Positions 1 to 9,495 of a DNA stretch of 64,000 nucleotides are shown in pieces. This DNA comes from Cerrena zonata (taxonomy: Eukaryota > Basidiomycota > Agaricomycetes > Polyporales > Cerrenaceae): positions 186,001 through 250,000 of the forward strand of contig JASBNA010000055.1 in NCBI GenBank assembly GCA_038087015.1, given 5' to 3'. Each line of letters opens with the position of its first letter. Position 1 is the first letter of the stretch. The notes below the pieces were generated by a model, which saw only the letters and a program-made list of their open reading frames with translations, did no database searches and was not told the DNA's origin. Position numbers and translations under genes: made by a program.

Positions 1-1152
1 TGTGCCAAAGTTATTGTACCCAACGTATGTGCCTCTTGGAATGTTTATACTGTCCCCCATTGTTGTCCTGGAAGTAGTACATCTATTTATTATTTGACCT
101 AAGGGTGGATAAAGCCTCAAAGTCTCGTACATAATTGAGTTCAACACCGGTAAGTCTTGGAAAGCAGACCATTGTAACTTGTCCCCCAAGGATTGAACCT
201 CTTCACGTAGCTTCGTTTGGTACACTGGATATTTTGCAATAACATACAAAAGCGAGGTTAAAAGCAACTGTGGATTTTCATGACCTGCTACCATTGTGAT
301 GATAACATTATCAGTGAATTGTTTTGCCGTGATTTCGCCGGTTTCAAGGGCCATTTGTAACTTGTGGCCAGCAAATGTATGAGAGTCTTCATTCTTGTTT
401 CGTTTGACTAGCTCACAAAAATATTTCCTGAAAGCATGAACCTCTTTACGAGCATCTAATCTGCTTGGGATTGGAAGTCTGTCTAAAATAGGAAAGTTTA
501 GGTAAACAGGATTGAAAATTTGTTTCTTCACGAATTTTATGCATTCATGAAGTTCTCCAGCCTCTGAAGCAATTGCATCAGGTTTAATGCCTAACACACA
601 CTCACAAATGTTCTCTAAGCAGAATCTTTGAATCTTGTCACTAACATTCAAAGCTTTGCCTTTGTTGCCCAATTCCTTCCTAATCGATTCAATAAACTTC
701 TCGGTGTTTTTCAAAACCGGCTCAAGTTGTGGAAATTGAATGCTCTGCGTCATTATCGACCTATACAATTTCCATTCTTTTCCATGAGAACTAATTACAT
801 TGTCACCAGTATAATCTGCCAAAACCGAATAAGGTGTTTTCTTTTGGTTGCCACTTTTGGCAAACAATTCTTCGTTTTTGAAAATTGTTTGTAAATATTC
901 GGGTCTTGTCACTAAAATGTTCCATCTCGAGGCAAAATAAAGCTTAACAGCTCCATATTTCTCGAGCTTTTCTCTTAAATACTTGTTATAGATTTCCTCT
1001 TGGTCGACAGAAGTGAATACGGGAAGAAGGGAAACGTAAAAGGGCACTGTGGGAATACTTCTTGGGAGATTTAAAGGTGGGAAAACCGTCGTAAGCACAA
1101 GATACCCTATAGTTGCGAATAATAAAATCAAAATAATTTCAAACAGGAACAT
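1..1152 (-). CDS. DIT2: Cytochrome P450 CYP56, N-formyltyrosine oxidase (3' end outside window)
   Basis: The protein reads without interruption for 384 codons from ATG at 1152 to the window edge, so its C-terminus with the haem-cysteine loop is not seen. It starts with a hydrophobic membrane anchor, then FPPLNLPRSIPTVPFY and YGAVKLYFASRWNILV, which closely resemble S. cerevisiae Dit2 as I recall it. The helix I motif is AGHEN (about residue 286) and the ExxR motif lies in YETLRLYPP (about residue 342). In S. cerevisiae this ER P450 couples two N-formyltyrosines into the dityrosine precursor of the spore wall; in Candida it has been linked to cell-wall dityrosine. The divergent neighbour is DIT1, the other enzyme of the pathway, which strongly supports the assignment. 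Confidence 0.92.
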   Translation of the reverse strand, partial: MFLFEIILILLFATIGYLVLTTVFPPLNLPRSIPTVPFYVSLLPVFTSVDQEEIYNKYLREKLEKYGAVKLYFASRWNILVTRPEYLQTIFKNEELFAKSGNQKKTPYSVLADYTGDNVISSHGKEWKLYRSIMTQSIQFPQLEPVLKNTEKFIESIRKELGNKGKALNVSDKIQRFCLENICECVLGIKPDAIASEAGELHECIKFVKKQIFNPVYLNFPILDRLPIPSRLDARKEVHAFRKYFCELVKRNKNEDSHTFAGHKLQMALETGEITAKQFTDNVIITMVAGHENPQLLLTSLLYVIAKYPVYQTKLREEVQSLGDKLQWSAFQDLPVLNSIMYETLRLYPPLGQIINRCTTSRTTMGDSINIPRGTYVGYNNFGT

Positions 1153-1618
1153 TGTGACTATGGCAGATTTGGCTAATTCCTTTTGACTACTCTGACATGG
1201 AAGAGTACCTATATATCTGTGTTTTTATTGGAACGTATTACGAACTAAACAAAACCGCTATTTTAATGTTACTCTGCATGAAGTTGCAAAATTTTCCAGT
1301 GCACAAATTTTGGCATACAATAAATTTTAAAATGAATGAATAAGGCAATTTTTGTAAGATTATAGTTTCAAGCTTTGTAAATTTTAATCCGTTTATATGC
1401 TTTCTGGAAAATTAGTCCATTTTTGTTTTAAAATAAGCTACCAACGGTGGCTAGTTAAGACTTGTGGTTCAGCTAATGAACAGGAGCTTCTCTTCTGAGA
1501 ATCCTACCTGAGACTAATAGATATTGAAAAAGTATATATATAAATGTAAATCACATATTCAAACCACTTCTCTAGTAGTTTTGCTCGAGTAGTTATTTCG
1601 TTAACAAATTTATCTAAT
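1153..1618. promoter_or_regulatory. Divergent DIT2-DIT1 intergenic region
   Basis: This 466-bp stretch separates the two divergent start codons and contains no ORF of note. A long TATA element (TATATATATAAA, 1533-1544) stands about 75 bp before the DIT1 ATG. A CACAAAT core at 1302-1308 fits the S. cerevisiae middle-sporulation element core (CRCAAAW), but a seven-base match in AT-rich DNA is weak. A shared bidirectional promoter is inferred from the geometry. Confidence 0.5.
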
Positions 1619-3076
1619 ATGACCGTCTCTGATCTTGAAAATCGTCATAAAACAATATTTGAGAAAATCCATTGCTTGTACGCCAGGAATAAAAATAACG
1701 TTTTGTCCAAGAGAACCTTCAAGAAGGAATATTCACTGGAGGCAATTATAAAATTAGTCAATGAGTTGGAAGTAGATGAACAAGACGGTTTACTCTTCAG
1801 AGTGAATAATGAAGAATCGATTGTGTGGGAAATGGAATTGAAGAGCCAAGATGCTTTTGTTGGGGTAATCACTGACAATGACATGGGAGAATATCTCGAA
1901 GTTTGGTTTATCCGTTTGATACTTGAAAACAGTAAGATTTTTCTCTCGCCTGTTGTTAGAGATGATGTTGAGGATTTCAAAGAATTGATTGCAACAACTT
2001 TTGAAGAGAGCTTAAAATACTCGACAATTGGCGAAAAGTGGAATGAAGGAGGGAAAGATTTATTCAAGGAGAATGTCGGTTTTTTCGTTTCTAGAAATTT
2101 GCCCATTGAGGCTGTTTTACCTGCTTTCCCTTGTAAGTCATCTAACAAGGATAAAGTTGCCGGTTGGAAGCCTGATAAAGGGGAAGAGTTGAGTTTAAAG
2201 AAGATTATTAGTTTTGCCCAAAGTATTAAGAAAGTGTATGAGCCTGGTATTGTAGTTTGGATTGTCAGTGATGGACATGTATTCAGTGATTGCATTAATG
2301 TCGATGATAACGTTGTTGATGAATACGGAGAGGAATTAAAGAAACTTTATACTGCTAATAAGCCACATGATCTTGATTGTATCAAGTTTGCTGCTTTGAA
2401 GGATATTTTCAAAAGTAATACTCTCGAAACGGTGGAAAGATTTTTACACGGTTTTGAAATTCTTTATCACCTTAATACCAAGATTGATAGAACAACTGAA
2501 ATCTACAGAAAACTTTTGATCAAAACTTGTGATGTTGAATCCAGAAAGCTTCAAAATGATATCAAAACCCCAAATCACCCCCGTTTAAAACTTTATAGAG
2601 GCTTTATGAAGTTTATGGAAACCGACCTTAACAATACTGGCTTAGTCCAACAAGTTTCAAGAAAGAAGTTCAAGAAGATTGTATCTCAAGTTGCGTTTGA
2701 AATGATTAAAAGAAACGACGCTTATTCCAACTTGGTTGAATTATTTTTTCCTTTCCATGTTCGTTTTTCAATCCATGCCCATAATAACTCGGGTCCGAAA
2801 TTTGCTGTCTCTTTATTACCTAAAAGCTCTTGTAAAACTCTTGAATCCTTAGATATTGATAAGAACAATGTTCTTGTCGTTAAAAAGATGGATGATTATT
2901 TACACATTCCCACCCCCTGGCACAACTCTGTCTTACAGGTTGAGGGAATTGAAGGATATATCATCGATCAGGCTGGTTCGATTCGTAATCTTATAGCAAG
3001 CAGCGGTCTACAAGGATCGTGGAGTGAAGCTGAAAGCTGCTATCAATTGTCTAACACTGCTGTTAATAGGTTATAA
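1619..3076 (+). CDS. DIT1: Dityrosine biosynthesis protein Dit1 (DIT1/PvcA isocyanide synthase family)
   Basis: This 485-residue protein of the DIT1_PvcA family makes N-formyltyrosine for the dityrosine layer in S. cerevisiae. Family hallmarks are LPAFPCKS (residues 167-174), the following GWKPDKGEE, PGIVVWIVSDGHVFSD and, near the C-terminus, RFSIHAHNNSGPKFAVSLL and PTPWHNSVL. S. cerevisiae Dit1 is about 536 residues, so this is slightly short, mainly at the N-terminus. The start is the first ATG after the long TATA element. It is divergently paired with DIT2, as in S. cerevisiae. The reading frame is intact. Confidence 0.92.
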   Translation: MTVSDLENRHKTIFEKIHCLYARNKNNVLSKRTFKKEYSLEAIIKLVNELEVDEQDGLLFRVNNEESIVWEMELKSQDAFVGVITDNDMGEYLEVWFIRLILENSKIFLSPVVRDDVEDFKELIATTFEESLKYSTIGEKWNEGGKDLFKENVGFFVSRNLPIEAVLPAFPCKSSNKDKVAGWKPDKGEELSLKKIISFAQSIKKVYEPGIVVWIVSDGHVFSDCINVDDNVVDEYGEELKKLYTANKPHDLDCIKFAALKDIFKSNTLETVERFLHGFEILYHLNTKIDRTTEIYRKLLIKTCDVESRKLQNDIKTPNHPRLKLYRGFMKFMETDLNNTGLVQQVSRKKFKKIVSQVAFEMIKRNDAYSNLVELFFPFHVRFSIHAHNNSGPKFAVSLLPKSSCKTLESLDIDKNNVLVVKKMDDYLHIPTPWHNSVLQVEGIEGYIIDQAGSIRNLIASSGLQGSWSEAESCYQLSNTAVNRL

Positions 3077-3236
3077 TCAACTGTTGTTTTGAAGGTTATT
3101 TTCGCAACATTTGGTTGCAAATTACCAGAAAAAAATGGAGTTTTAGTAGAGCTAATAACCACAAAATGTCTACAACACACACTGTTTGATCGTATATAAG
3201 TCGTTAAATTTATCATAATATATATCTATGTGCAAG

Positions 3237-4286
3237 TCAACTAAAGAAATCCACATTTAAGGGGCTTTCTTTATAAACTAACCAATTAATATAAACTGAA
3301 ACTGGTTTACCATTGAAAACTTGCTGCGAGTAGCCATCCTTTTTCAATACTAGTAAGTCATTAGCATTAATATGAACTCTTGTATCAGTATTAGCAAGGA
3401 AAACATTTTCAATCTTGTTCATCTTGGTGCATCTTACTTTTGCACAGACAAGGTACTTCCCAAGAGAAGTAGCTTTCTCAACAATATGTGTAGGAGAGTT
3501 TTTTGATTCGATGGGACGACGTTTAGATTGCATTTCCAAGATACCGGAGACTGCAGCGGAATCTGGATAGGCATACGACTCAGGTATCTCAGACAAGTGC
3601 TGATGGGCTTTGAGTATCACTTCGTTGATGTTTTCTTGAACTACAACAAAATTATACTTATTGGCTTTGTACCATTCAATGAACGTCCTAATGAAGTTAC
3701 TCGCTTGATCAGTTATTCTAGCCCCACTTGTAATGTTTTGATAAGACACTCTGTTTAGAATATCCCTTGTGATTTCAAAGTAGCCGTTATTTTTGCCAAC
3801 AGAAGCGGCGACCAGAGCATTTTGGGCCGGCGAGCTTTTAACCACACTAGAGAGGGTCGATATCTTCACTCCCGTGCTACTGCTTGAGACATTATTTTGA
3901 GCAGGACGCGGGAGTGGTTTGTGAAACTCCATAATTTGGTTCTTTAAAACTGACTTCATTTGGTCGCCCTTTGAGGAAGAGTTGAGTTTTTTGGGTGGTG
4001 CCAGCTTCGTAATCTTGTGGATTTTGGATATCGGTAGTTTTGGTCTTGATTGGGTTAGCGGCAAGTTTGACTTGTCAGCAAGAGGCACTCTTTTCTGGGG
4101 TCTTTGAGTACTTTCAGCACGTTTGTTAACTACGTTTCCATTTCTTATAAAGTTAACTCTATTCCTTTGGTTTTGACGACGCTGTATATCTAGGCGCTGG
4201 AAGTCATCTAGTTTCTCCTCCCTCTGTCTTCCCGAAAGCTGAGAGTACAAGTCAGGTCGTGACTTATCGTGAGCTTCTCCAATCAT
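3237..4286 (-). CDS. Uncharacterised protein with a basic N-terminal half and a conserved-looking C-terminal domain
   Basis: I do not recognise this 349-residue protein. The N-terminal 170 residues are basic, Q/R/K/S-rich and probably disordered, with RVPLADKSN at residues 66-74, an exact RxxLxxxxN destruction-box pattern. The remaining part is more ordered: a helical segment with FIRTFIEWYKANKYNFVVV, then a probable beta-rich end with GKYLVCAKVRC and PVSVYINWLVYKESP. No catalytic motif or membrane segment is visible. It ends convergently with DIT1 and shares a 399-bp divergent upstream region with the UPF0047 gene. The long uninterrupted frame and clear change of composition between halves make it likely to be a real gene; a cell-cycle role is only a guess from the motif. 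Confidence 0.75.
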   Translation of the reverse strand: MIGEAHDKSRPDLYSQLSGRQREEKLDDFQRLDIQRRQNQRNRVNFIRNGNVVNKRAESTQRPQKRVPLADKSNLPLTQSRPKLPISKIHKITKLAPPKKLNSSSKGDQMKSVLKNQIMEFHKPLPRPAQNNVSSSSTGVKISTLSSVVKSSPAQNALVAASVGKNNGYFEITRDILNRVSYQNITSGARITDQASNFIRTFIEWYKANKYNFVVVQENINEVILKAHQHLSEIPESYAYPDSAAVSGILEMQSKRRPIESKNSPTHIVEKATSLGKYLVCAKVRCTKMNKIENVFLANTDTRVHINANDLLVLKKDGYSQQVFNGKPVSVYINWLVYKESPLNVDFFS

Positions 4287-4685
4287 TTTGGAAATCTCTC
4301 GAATACTTGATCTTGTCGATGTTTTTCAACCATTCACAAACACAAGTCTTCTTCCACTTAAAGTTATGTAAATTTTTACTTCAGCAATGCCAAAAAACAG
4401 GTATATAACCAAGGCTATTCAAACAGTTGCAATCCTCTTGGTGAACTGTATTCACAATAGTTGTTTATAATTTGAAGTAGTTGATACTTTGAATATGTGC
4501 AGGTGCACTATCATCACTTTTTCATCGAAACTTTTCAGAAAAGCAAAGCAGATAAGCTTGCTTTTACAATATACTAAACTAGTTTGGATCATTGTATGAT
4601 AATCAAGTTTATTGTCTTGTTATCATTAATAAATCTACTAATTTTTGTTGATAAGCCATCAATTTGTCAATTTTTTCGAGTTAAT
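4287..4685. promoter_or_regulatory. Divergent intergenic region upstream of the UPF0047 gene
   Basis: Nearly 400 bp of AT-rich DNA lie between two divergent genes. A TATATAA element is present at 4402-4408. In frame with the downstream gene is an upstream ATG at 4596 that would add a hydrophobic leader (see that gene). I see no other motif I can defend. Confidence 0.4.
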
Positions 4686-5117
4686 ATGTCTAGCTGGGAC
4701 CAAGTCAAGATTGCTTTCAATCCAAGATCAAAGGGATGTTACTTGGTAACAAATGAAGTGGTGGATAAGGTACCACAAATTAAGGATTATGAAATTGGTC
4801 AATTGAACTTGTTTTTACAACATACTAGTGCAGCCTTGACCTTGAATGAAAATTGTGATCCTGATGTCAGAGAAGATATGGTTACTTCGCTCGATAGAAT
4901 AGCCCCAGAAGGAGATTTCTATATCCATGCTGATGAAGGTCCAGATGATATGCCTGGTCACGTTAAGAGTGCTACTGTCGGGGTAAGTCTTACAATTCCA
5001 ATTTCTAATGGTAGATTAGCCACCGGTACTTGGCAAGGTATTTATTTATGTGAATTTAGACATGCAAGACATCAAAGAAGAGCTGTTGCCACTATTAACG
5101 GTGTTAAGAGAAAGTAA
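4686..5117 (+). CDS. UPF0047/YjbQ family protein
   Basis: The conserved protein is 143 residues starting at ATG 4686 (MSSWDQVKIAFNPRSKG), the usual length for the UPF0047/YjbQ family. Family signatures are present: LFLQHTSAALTLNENCDPDV, EGPDDMPGHVKSA and the C-terminal TIPISNGRLATGTWQGIYLCE. Bacterial members have been reported to have weak thiamine-phosphate synthase activity; the role in yeast is not settled. An in-frame upstream ATG at 4596 would add 30 residues, mostly hydrophobic (IVLLSLINLLIFV), which could be a signal anchor or simply AT-rich leader sequence. I prefer 4686 because family members start there. Confidence 0.88.
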   Translation: MSSWDQVKIAFNPRSKGCYLVTNEVVDKVPQIKDYEIGQLNLFLQHTSAALTLNENCDPDVREDMVTSLDRIAPEGDFYIHADEGPDDMPGHVKSATVGVSLTIPISNGRLATGTWQGIYLCEFRHARHQRRAVATINGVKRK

Positions 5118-5138
5118 AATCTCTTTTAAATAATTTAT

Positions 5139-6438
5139 TTATTTATTTTTCCCTTCGTAAACTTGAATACTATATTCCTTAAGAATCAAAGACTTTTCAT
5201 TTTCTAAGGACTCCAATTTTGTAGAAAGTTCTGTAGTGTGTTTGAATAATTCATCATTGACTAAATTCCACCATCCATTATGCTTGGAGCATTTTCTTCT
5301 ATCCTTGATACATAATTGTCCATTAAAGGAATCACCGTCCTTATTTTGTTCGTAGTAGGCTATTATATCATCTATTTCCTGCTTAAAGTCTTGGTATATA
5401 TCTTGCGAGTCAATTAGCGGTAGATATTTCGAGGAATCGTTCAGTTCTAGCGTTTGTGATAACTGTTTATCATAATAACACAAGTCTATTTTCTTTGCTT
5501 TGGATTTTTTCGATTTCTTATTAGTGATTTCAGATGCGATCTTCTCCTTGCACTTGAGATAGCTTATCGTTTATGATCTTGATTCGCTCTTTTAGCCTTA
5601 ACAAGTATCGACTCTTGATTTGACACAAGCTAAGCTTTTGATTAATTTTTTCAACTCGTTCATTCTTCTCTGATAAGTCTTTTTTGATATATTCAGGGAA
5701 TTGGCCAGACTCCTTGTTTGACTTGAACTCAATTACTTCCGGTAATTCGGGGAAACTCGAGCCTAACTTGTCTAACTTTTCATGGTCGCCATCAATAAAC
5801 ACCAAAGTTGACTTTATTTCCTCGCTTTTAATATCCCCGATGGTCTTATCACAATCTAGTAACTTTGTCTTTAAAAAGATTACTCCATGCTCTTCACAAC
5901 AATATTTGGACTTGGAATCAGCTCTAGCAGGCTCCCAACACCAATCAAGTCGGCATTTCCTTTTCCATTGGGTATATCCGATAGATTTCCATTCACAGAA
6001 TTTACAATAGAATCTAGCTACCAATTTAGAATATTGCTTATTAAGTTTCATACACTTAAAGTGAAACCATTCTTCACATCCATCGCAAAGAACCATTAAC
6101 TCCCCTCCGTAGTCTGGTCTTCGACACACACAAAATACTTCTTCACTATTCAAGTTGAATTTGGATGCACCGGAAAACTTTTTGTATTGCTTTGCGATGT
6201 CCTCAGTGCCATCTTCATTATCTTCTTGATGTTTGGCTTTCTTCACGTAGTTTATGCTAGGGGATTTACTCTTTCTTTTCTTCACTAAGTCCTGCTCGAG
6301 TAGATAGTCGGGACTAGACCCTTTAGAGTGTTGTAGCAGGTCGGTCTCTTCTTTTAGATCTTTAGTTGAGGGCGCCATTAGACCTTGCAATGACTTTAGT
6401 ATGGGTCTATTTAGTTGTTGATGATTTTTGAATCGCAC
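5139..6438 (-). CDS. SPP1: COMPASS subunit Spp1, PHD-finger protein (one frameshift)
   Basis: This is the H3K4me-reading subunit of the Set1/COMPASS methyltransferase. The first reading (6438 to 5530) carries a PHD finger at residues 101-149 (VFCVCRRPDYGGELMVLCDG, then CEEWFHFKC and FYCKFC), followed by a second cysteine-rich segment (WKRKCRLDWCWEP, YCCEEHG) as in Spp1. The C-terminal third lies in another frame, from about 5540 to 5139, with RRKCSKHNGWW corresponding to the C-terminal KCNRHLDW block of S. cerevisiae Spp1. One extra base near 5530-5560 explains the break; correcting it gives 432 residues in whole codons. The tail ends 22 bp from the UPF0047 stop, so the two genes are convergent. 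Confidence 0.85.
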
Positions 6439-6555
6439 CTACTTATTTTTTTTTTTTTGTCAAAAGAATATTAGAAAAACTTTATCGATATATTACAAAA
6501 CTTTTAGCTTAAAACAGAGTAGAATTATACAAGAGAAAGAGAGGCGAAGAGCAGC

Positions 6556-7983
6556 TTAATCTTTCATTTCAACATCTTCGTTCTTTTCATCTTCGGCGTT
6601 GCCATTTTGATCCCCACTGGTAGAGTCATCTTTGGTGTTCTTTTCAGCTTCTTCATCATCTTTTTGTTCATTATCGGCATCTTCTTGGTCTCTAGTTTCT
6701 TCTTCTTCTCCTCTTGGTCATCATCTTCGACAATAATCGTTTTTGGTTTCCATATTTCCAATAGATGATCATCACCAGCAGTAATGAAGACATTTTTTAA
6801 TTTTGGATGAATGTCAATATCATTTATTCTATTAGTGTGTCCACCATGAACGAATTTTAAACAGGGATCTTCTGCTTGTTTTGCCTTTCTTCTAGAGTTT
6901 GTTTCGTTAGCATCATTGGTAGGATAAGTAAAAGGTTCATCTAATTGGTTTAAATCCCATATGATAACTCGATTATCCAACCCCCAAGAGATTAAACTAC
7001 TTGGATCGTAAATGTTATCCCATTTAATACCAACAACACTATCGACATGACCGAAAAACTTACGAACCGGTTCATTAGTATTTCTCAAATCATATAATGA
7101 TACAATATTATCTTTACCACCAGTGGCAACTAATGTAGGAATATCAGGATGGAACAGTATAGAATTTTGATGATGAGAATATCTAATTTGAATAGCAGGT
7201 TCATCTTCTAAACTAGAACGAGTATCTTGGATTTGGGCAGTATAATCATTAGCGACCGACCCAAATATACTAGTAGCATTTGCATTATGTGATAAATCGT
7301 TAATTATTCCATTATGTGATTTGAATAATTGTATTGGAGTCGATGGCTTGGATACGTCCCATAATGCAATTTGAGAATCATGGGCACCGGACAAGAATTG
7401 AGATTCTTGGACCCATTCTAAAGCATACCCTTCCTTTTTATGATACTGAAAGTCAACCAGTGGTTCTTCTTTATTAATATCATAAAGATGTATAATCCCC
7501 CTTATTATCAAAGGTAATTACGTTTTGAGAATTTGGGGATACCTTCAATTGATTAATTTCTCCAGAATGACTCCATGATTTTAATTCCTTAACTGTACTC
7601 AGTGGGGCTTCTGAATTCGAAAGGGGGATAGGTATACTATCACTATTTGGTGAAAATTTACTGAAGTCAGGCGCTAAGGTACTTGGTAAGTCAATCGAGC
7701 CCAACTTTAAGTAATTGGGTCCCTTTTTGCTAGTTGCGTTGGAATTAGTTCCGTATAAAAACCTCACATTCACTTGGTTCTTGTTATCGGAAACTGTATA
7801 GTCAGGTAACCATTGCACGGATAAAGATGGTGATTCAAGGGCATGAGAGTAAATGGTATCATATAATAATGGCACCGTTTTCTTCCAAATCTTGAACTCT
7901 TCATTAATCACCTTCTCTTTCAATTGGTGTTCTTGAACGATTTCACGTTCCGCAAACTTTAAACTATCTGTATCCAGCACCAT
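6556..7983 (-). CDS. HAT2: Histone acetyltransferase type B subunit 2, WD40 (two frameshifts)
   Basis: This RbAp46/48-type WD40 protein partners Hat1 in acetylating newly made histone H4. The N-terminal helix and first blade (EEFKIWKKTVPLLYDTIYSH, PSLSVQWLPD) and repeats such as GYALEWVQESQFLSGAHDSQ, ATGGKDNIVSLYDLR and SWGLDNRVIIWDL follow S. cerevisiae Hat2 (401 residues). The frame breaks at a GGGGG run near 7500 (one base too many; FDNKG continues as IIHLYDI). It breaks again at an AG-rich tract near 6700 (one base too few), beyond which an acidic tail ending DEKNEDVEMKD is read to the stop at 6556. The two shifts cancel, giving 475 residues. MSI1 is the alternative paralogue, but Hat2 fits better. 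Confidence 0.78.
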
Positions 7984-8266
7984 ATTAACCTTGTCTTCAA
8001 TAAAATTATAAAGAAAGCTAGCTGGGTTTGTTGAAACTTTTCTTCCCGTATAATTTTTCTGCTTCGGTCTCGTTTTTACTTTACTTTTGTTCCTTTTCGG
8101 TGAGAATTCGGTCTACGATTTACGCTACAGCAGTACTAATTCAAGGGCAAAATTGTTATATCTATTGGTACATACTACTTAATCTATATTAATGGACTAA
8201 GATAAGTGAGTGGATGGGCTTGAGATACTAGCTCTCAGAGTGAATGCAAGAAAAGAAATATGTAGA

Positions 8267-8727
8267 TTAGAGAACTCCTCCTCCAAGATCATCAACTTCA
8301 TTAGAATCCTCCGACTCGTCGAAATACAGGCTGAAGGTGTACACCGTACCGTAGATCAAAGAACCACCAATGATGGTCAATACCATTGCTGTCTTGGTTA
8401 ATATAAGTGAGTGGTGTAGCAATATGGGTAAGTAAAAACCCGATACTAGAAGAAATGCCAGTAAAAACTGACCAATCTCCTTGATAACGTCACCTTGAGA
8501 GGACGACGGCAGGATCAAAATTGAAATCGTAGTCCAGCGAGCTGGACACTGCTTTGGTTATGGCCGCAGGCAAATGGGCAATTGCAAATATAATCCCATT
8601 TATTATAGGAAACCAGTTCCCATAGATACCGGCCAACACCACCAATAAAAATCCCCATGGATAACACTATCGAAAGCCCAATGATCTTATTGAGCGGATT
8701 GCCCTTTAAGGACGTCGTTGAGTTCAT
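8267..8727 (-). CDS. VPS55: Vacuolar sorting protein Vps55, four-TM endosomal protein (two frameshifts)
   Basis: Vps55 is a small late-endosomal membrane protein that works with Vps68 in endosome-to-vacuole transport (human OB-RGRP/LEPROT family). Three readings must be joined. The first starts at 8727 (NPLNKIIGLSIVLSMG). After removal of one G from the GGGG run near 8660 it continues as FLLVVLAGIYGNWFP and FAIAHLPAAI, matching the conserved LALGFLFVVL and NWYPL blocks. After removal of one base near 8515 it goes on to SSSQGDVIKEIGQFL and FYLPILLHHS. The corrected length is 152 residues, against 141 in S. cerevisiae. It is divergent from EMC4. Confidence 0.82.
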
Positions 8728-8946
8728 TTTCTCTGTATCTGTTTATTCCAATTGTATTCAATTGTTCAGCTGTGAACACTAGTTCTGCTAATCAAGTTGG
8801 AAACTGTCACTTTTCACTGCCTTTTCCCGATTTTCCTTTGCTTTCAAAGATCACGACCCGTACACCACGCTAAAACTACTTCAAAATCCAAATTTGAATT
8901 TGATAGAACACCAAAGAAACAGCTCCAACACAGGCCACAAGCAACG

Positions 8947-9462
8947 ATGAGCCAGTTCCAGGAGATATTGAGGCCCTCGGTGATACCGGCCAAGTCAGCC
9001 AAAGTGAGTGGACCTCCAGGGATTCGATAGAGAAAACGTACAGAAGAAGAATGCTTCGGTGACGGTCAAAAACCAGATGAAGAAACCTTGAACGAGTTGA
9101 AAGTCAAGAAAGCATGGGAGGTGGCATTGGCCCCGGCCAAGCAGATCCCCATGAACTTGATCATGAGTTATATGACTGGGAATTCCCTACAAGTGATTCC
9201 AATTATGATGACCTTGATGTTATTATGGAAACCATTACAAAGCATATTTACCGAAACCAATTCTATGTTTAAGCAATTCAAGACTGAAGGGAACGAGTCA
9301 GATATTCTTCTTACCAAGGCCGTGTTTGTTTTATGTCAACTCGGCTCGATGGGGGTTGGAGTTTGGAAATTGAATAAAATGGGGTTGATTCCTAATAGCG
9401 AGTCAGATTGGCTAGCCTGGCAAAATATTGTCCAGGTGAAAGAATCGGTGTCTATAATTTGA
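8947..9462 (+). CDS. EMC4: ER membrane protein complex subunit 4 (two compensating frameshifts)
   Basis: Emc4 is a subunit of the ER membrane insertase EMC. ATG 8947 opens MSQFQEILRP; the C-terminal part has VKKAWEVALAPAKQIPMNL, MSYMTGNSLQVIPIMM and LNKMGLIPNSESDWLAW, which align with S. cerevisiae Emc4 (190 residues). The frame is lost after GPPG at about 9020, where one base too many is present. The next stretch reads FDRENVQKKNASVTVKNQ, and the original frame is regained near 9075, where one base is missing. The shifts cancel, giving 171 residues. The two predicted membrane segments are the IPIMMTLMLLW region and the LTKAVFVLCQLGSMGVGVW region. Confidence 0.85.
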
Positions 9463-9495
9463 ATTAATATACAACTATATATACAGATATGTAAG

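Noticed and set aside
1645..2295. 216-codon antisense ORF within DIT1
   Set aside because: It lies fully inside a well-conserved gene on the other strand and shows no recognisable domain; a shadow of biased codon use.
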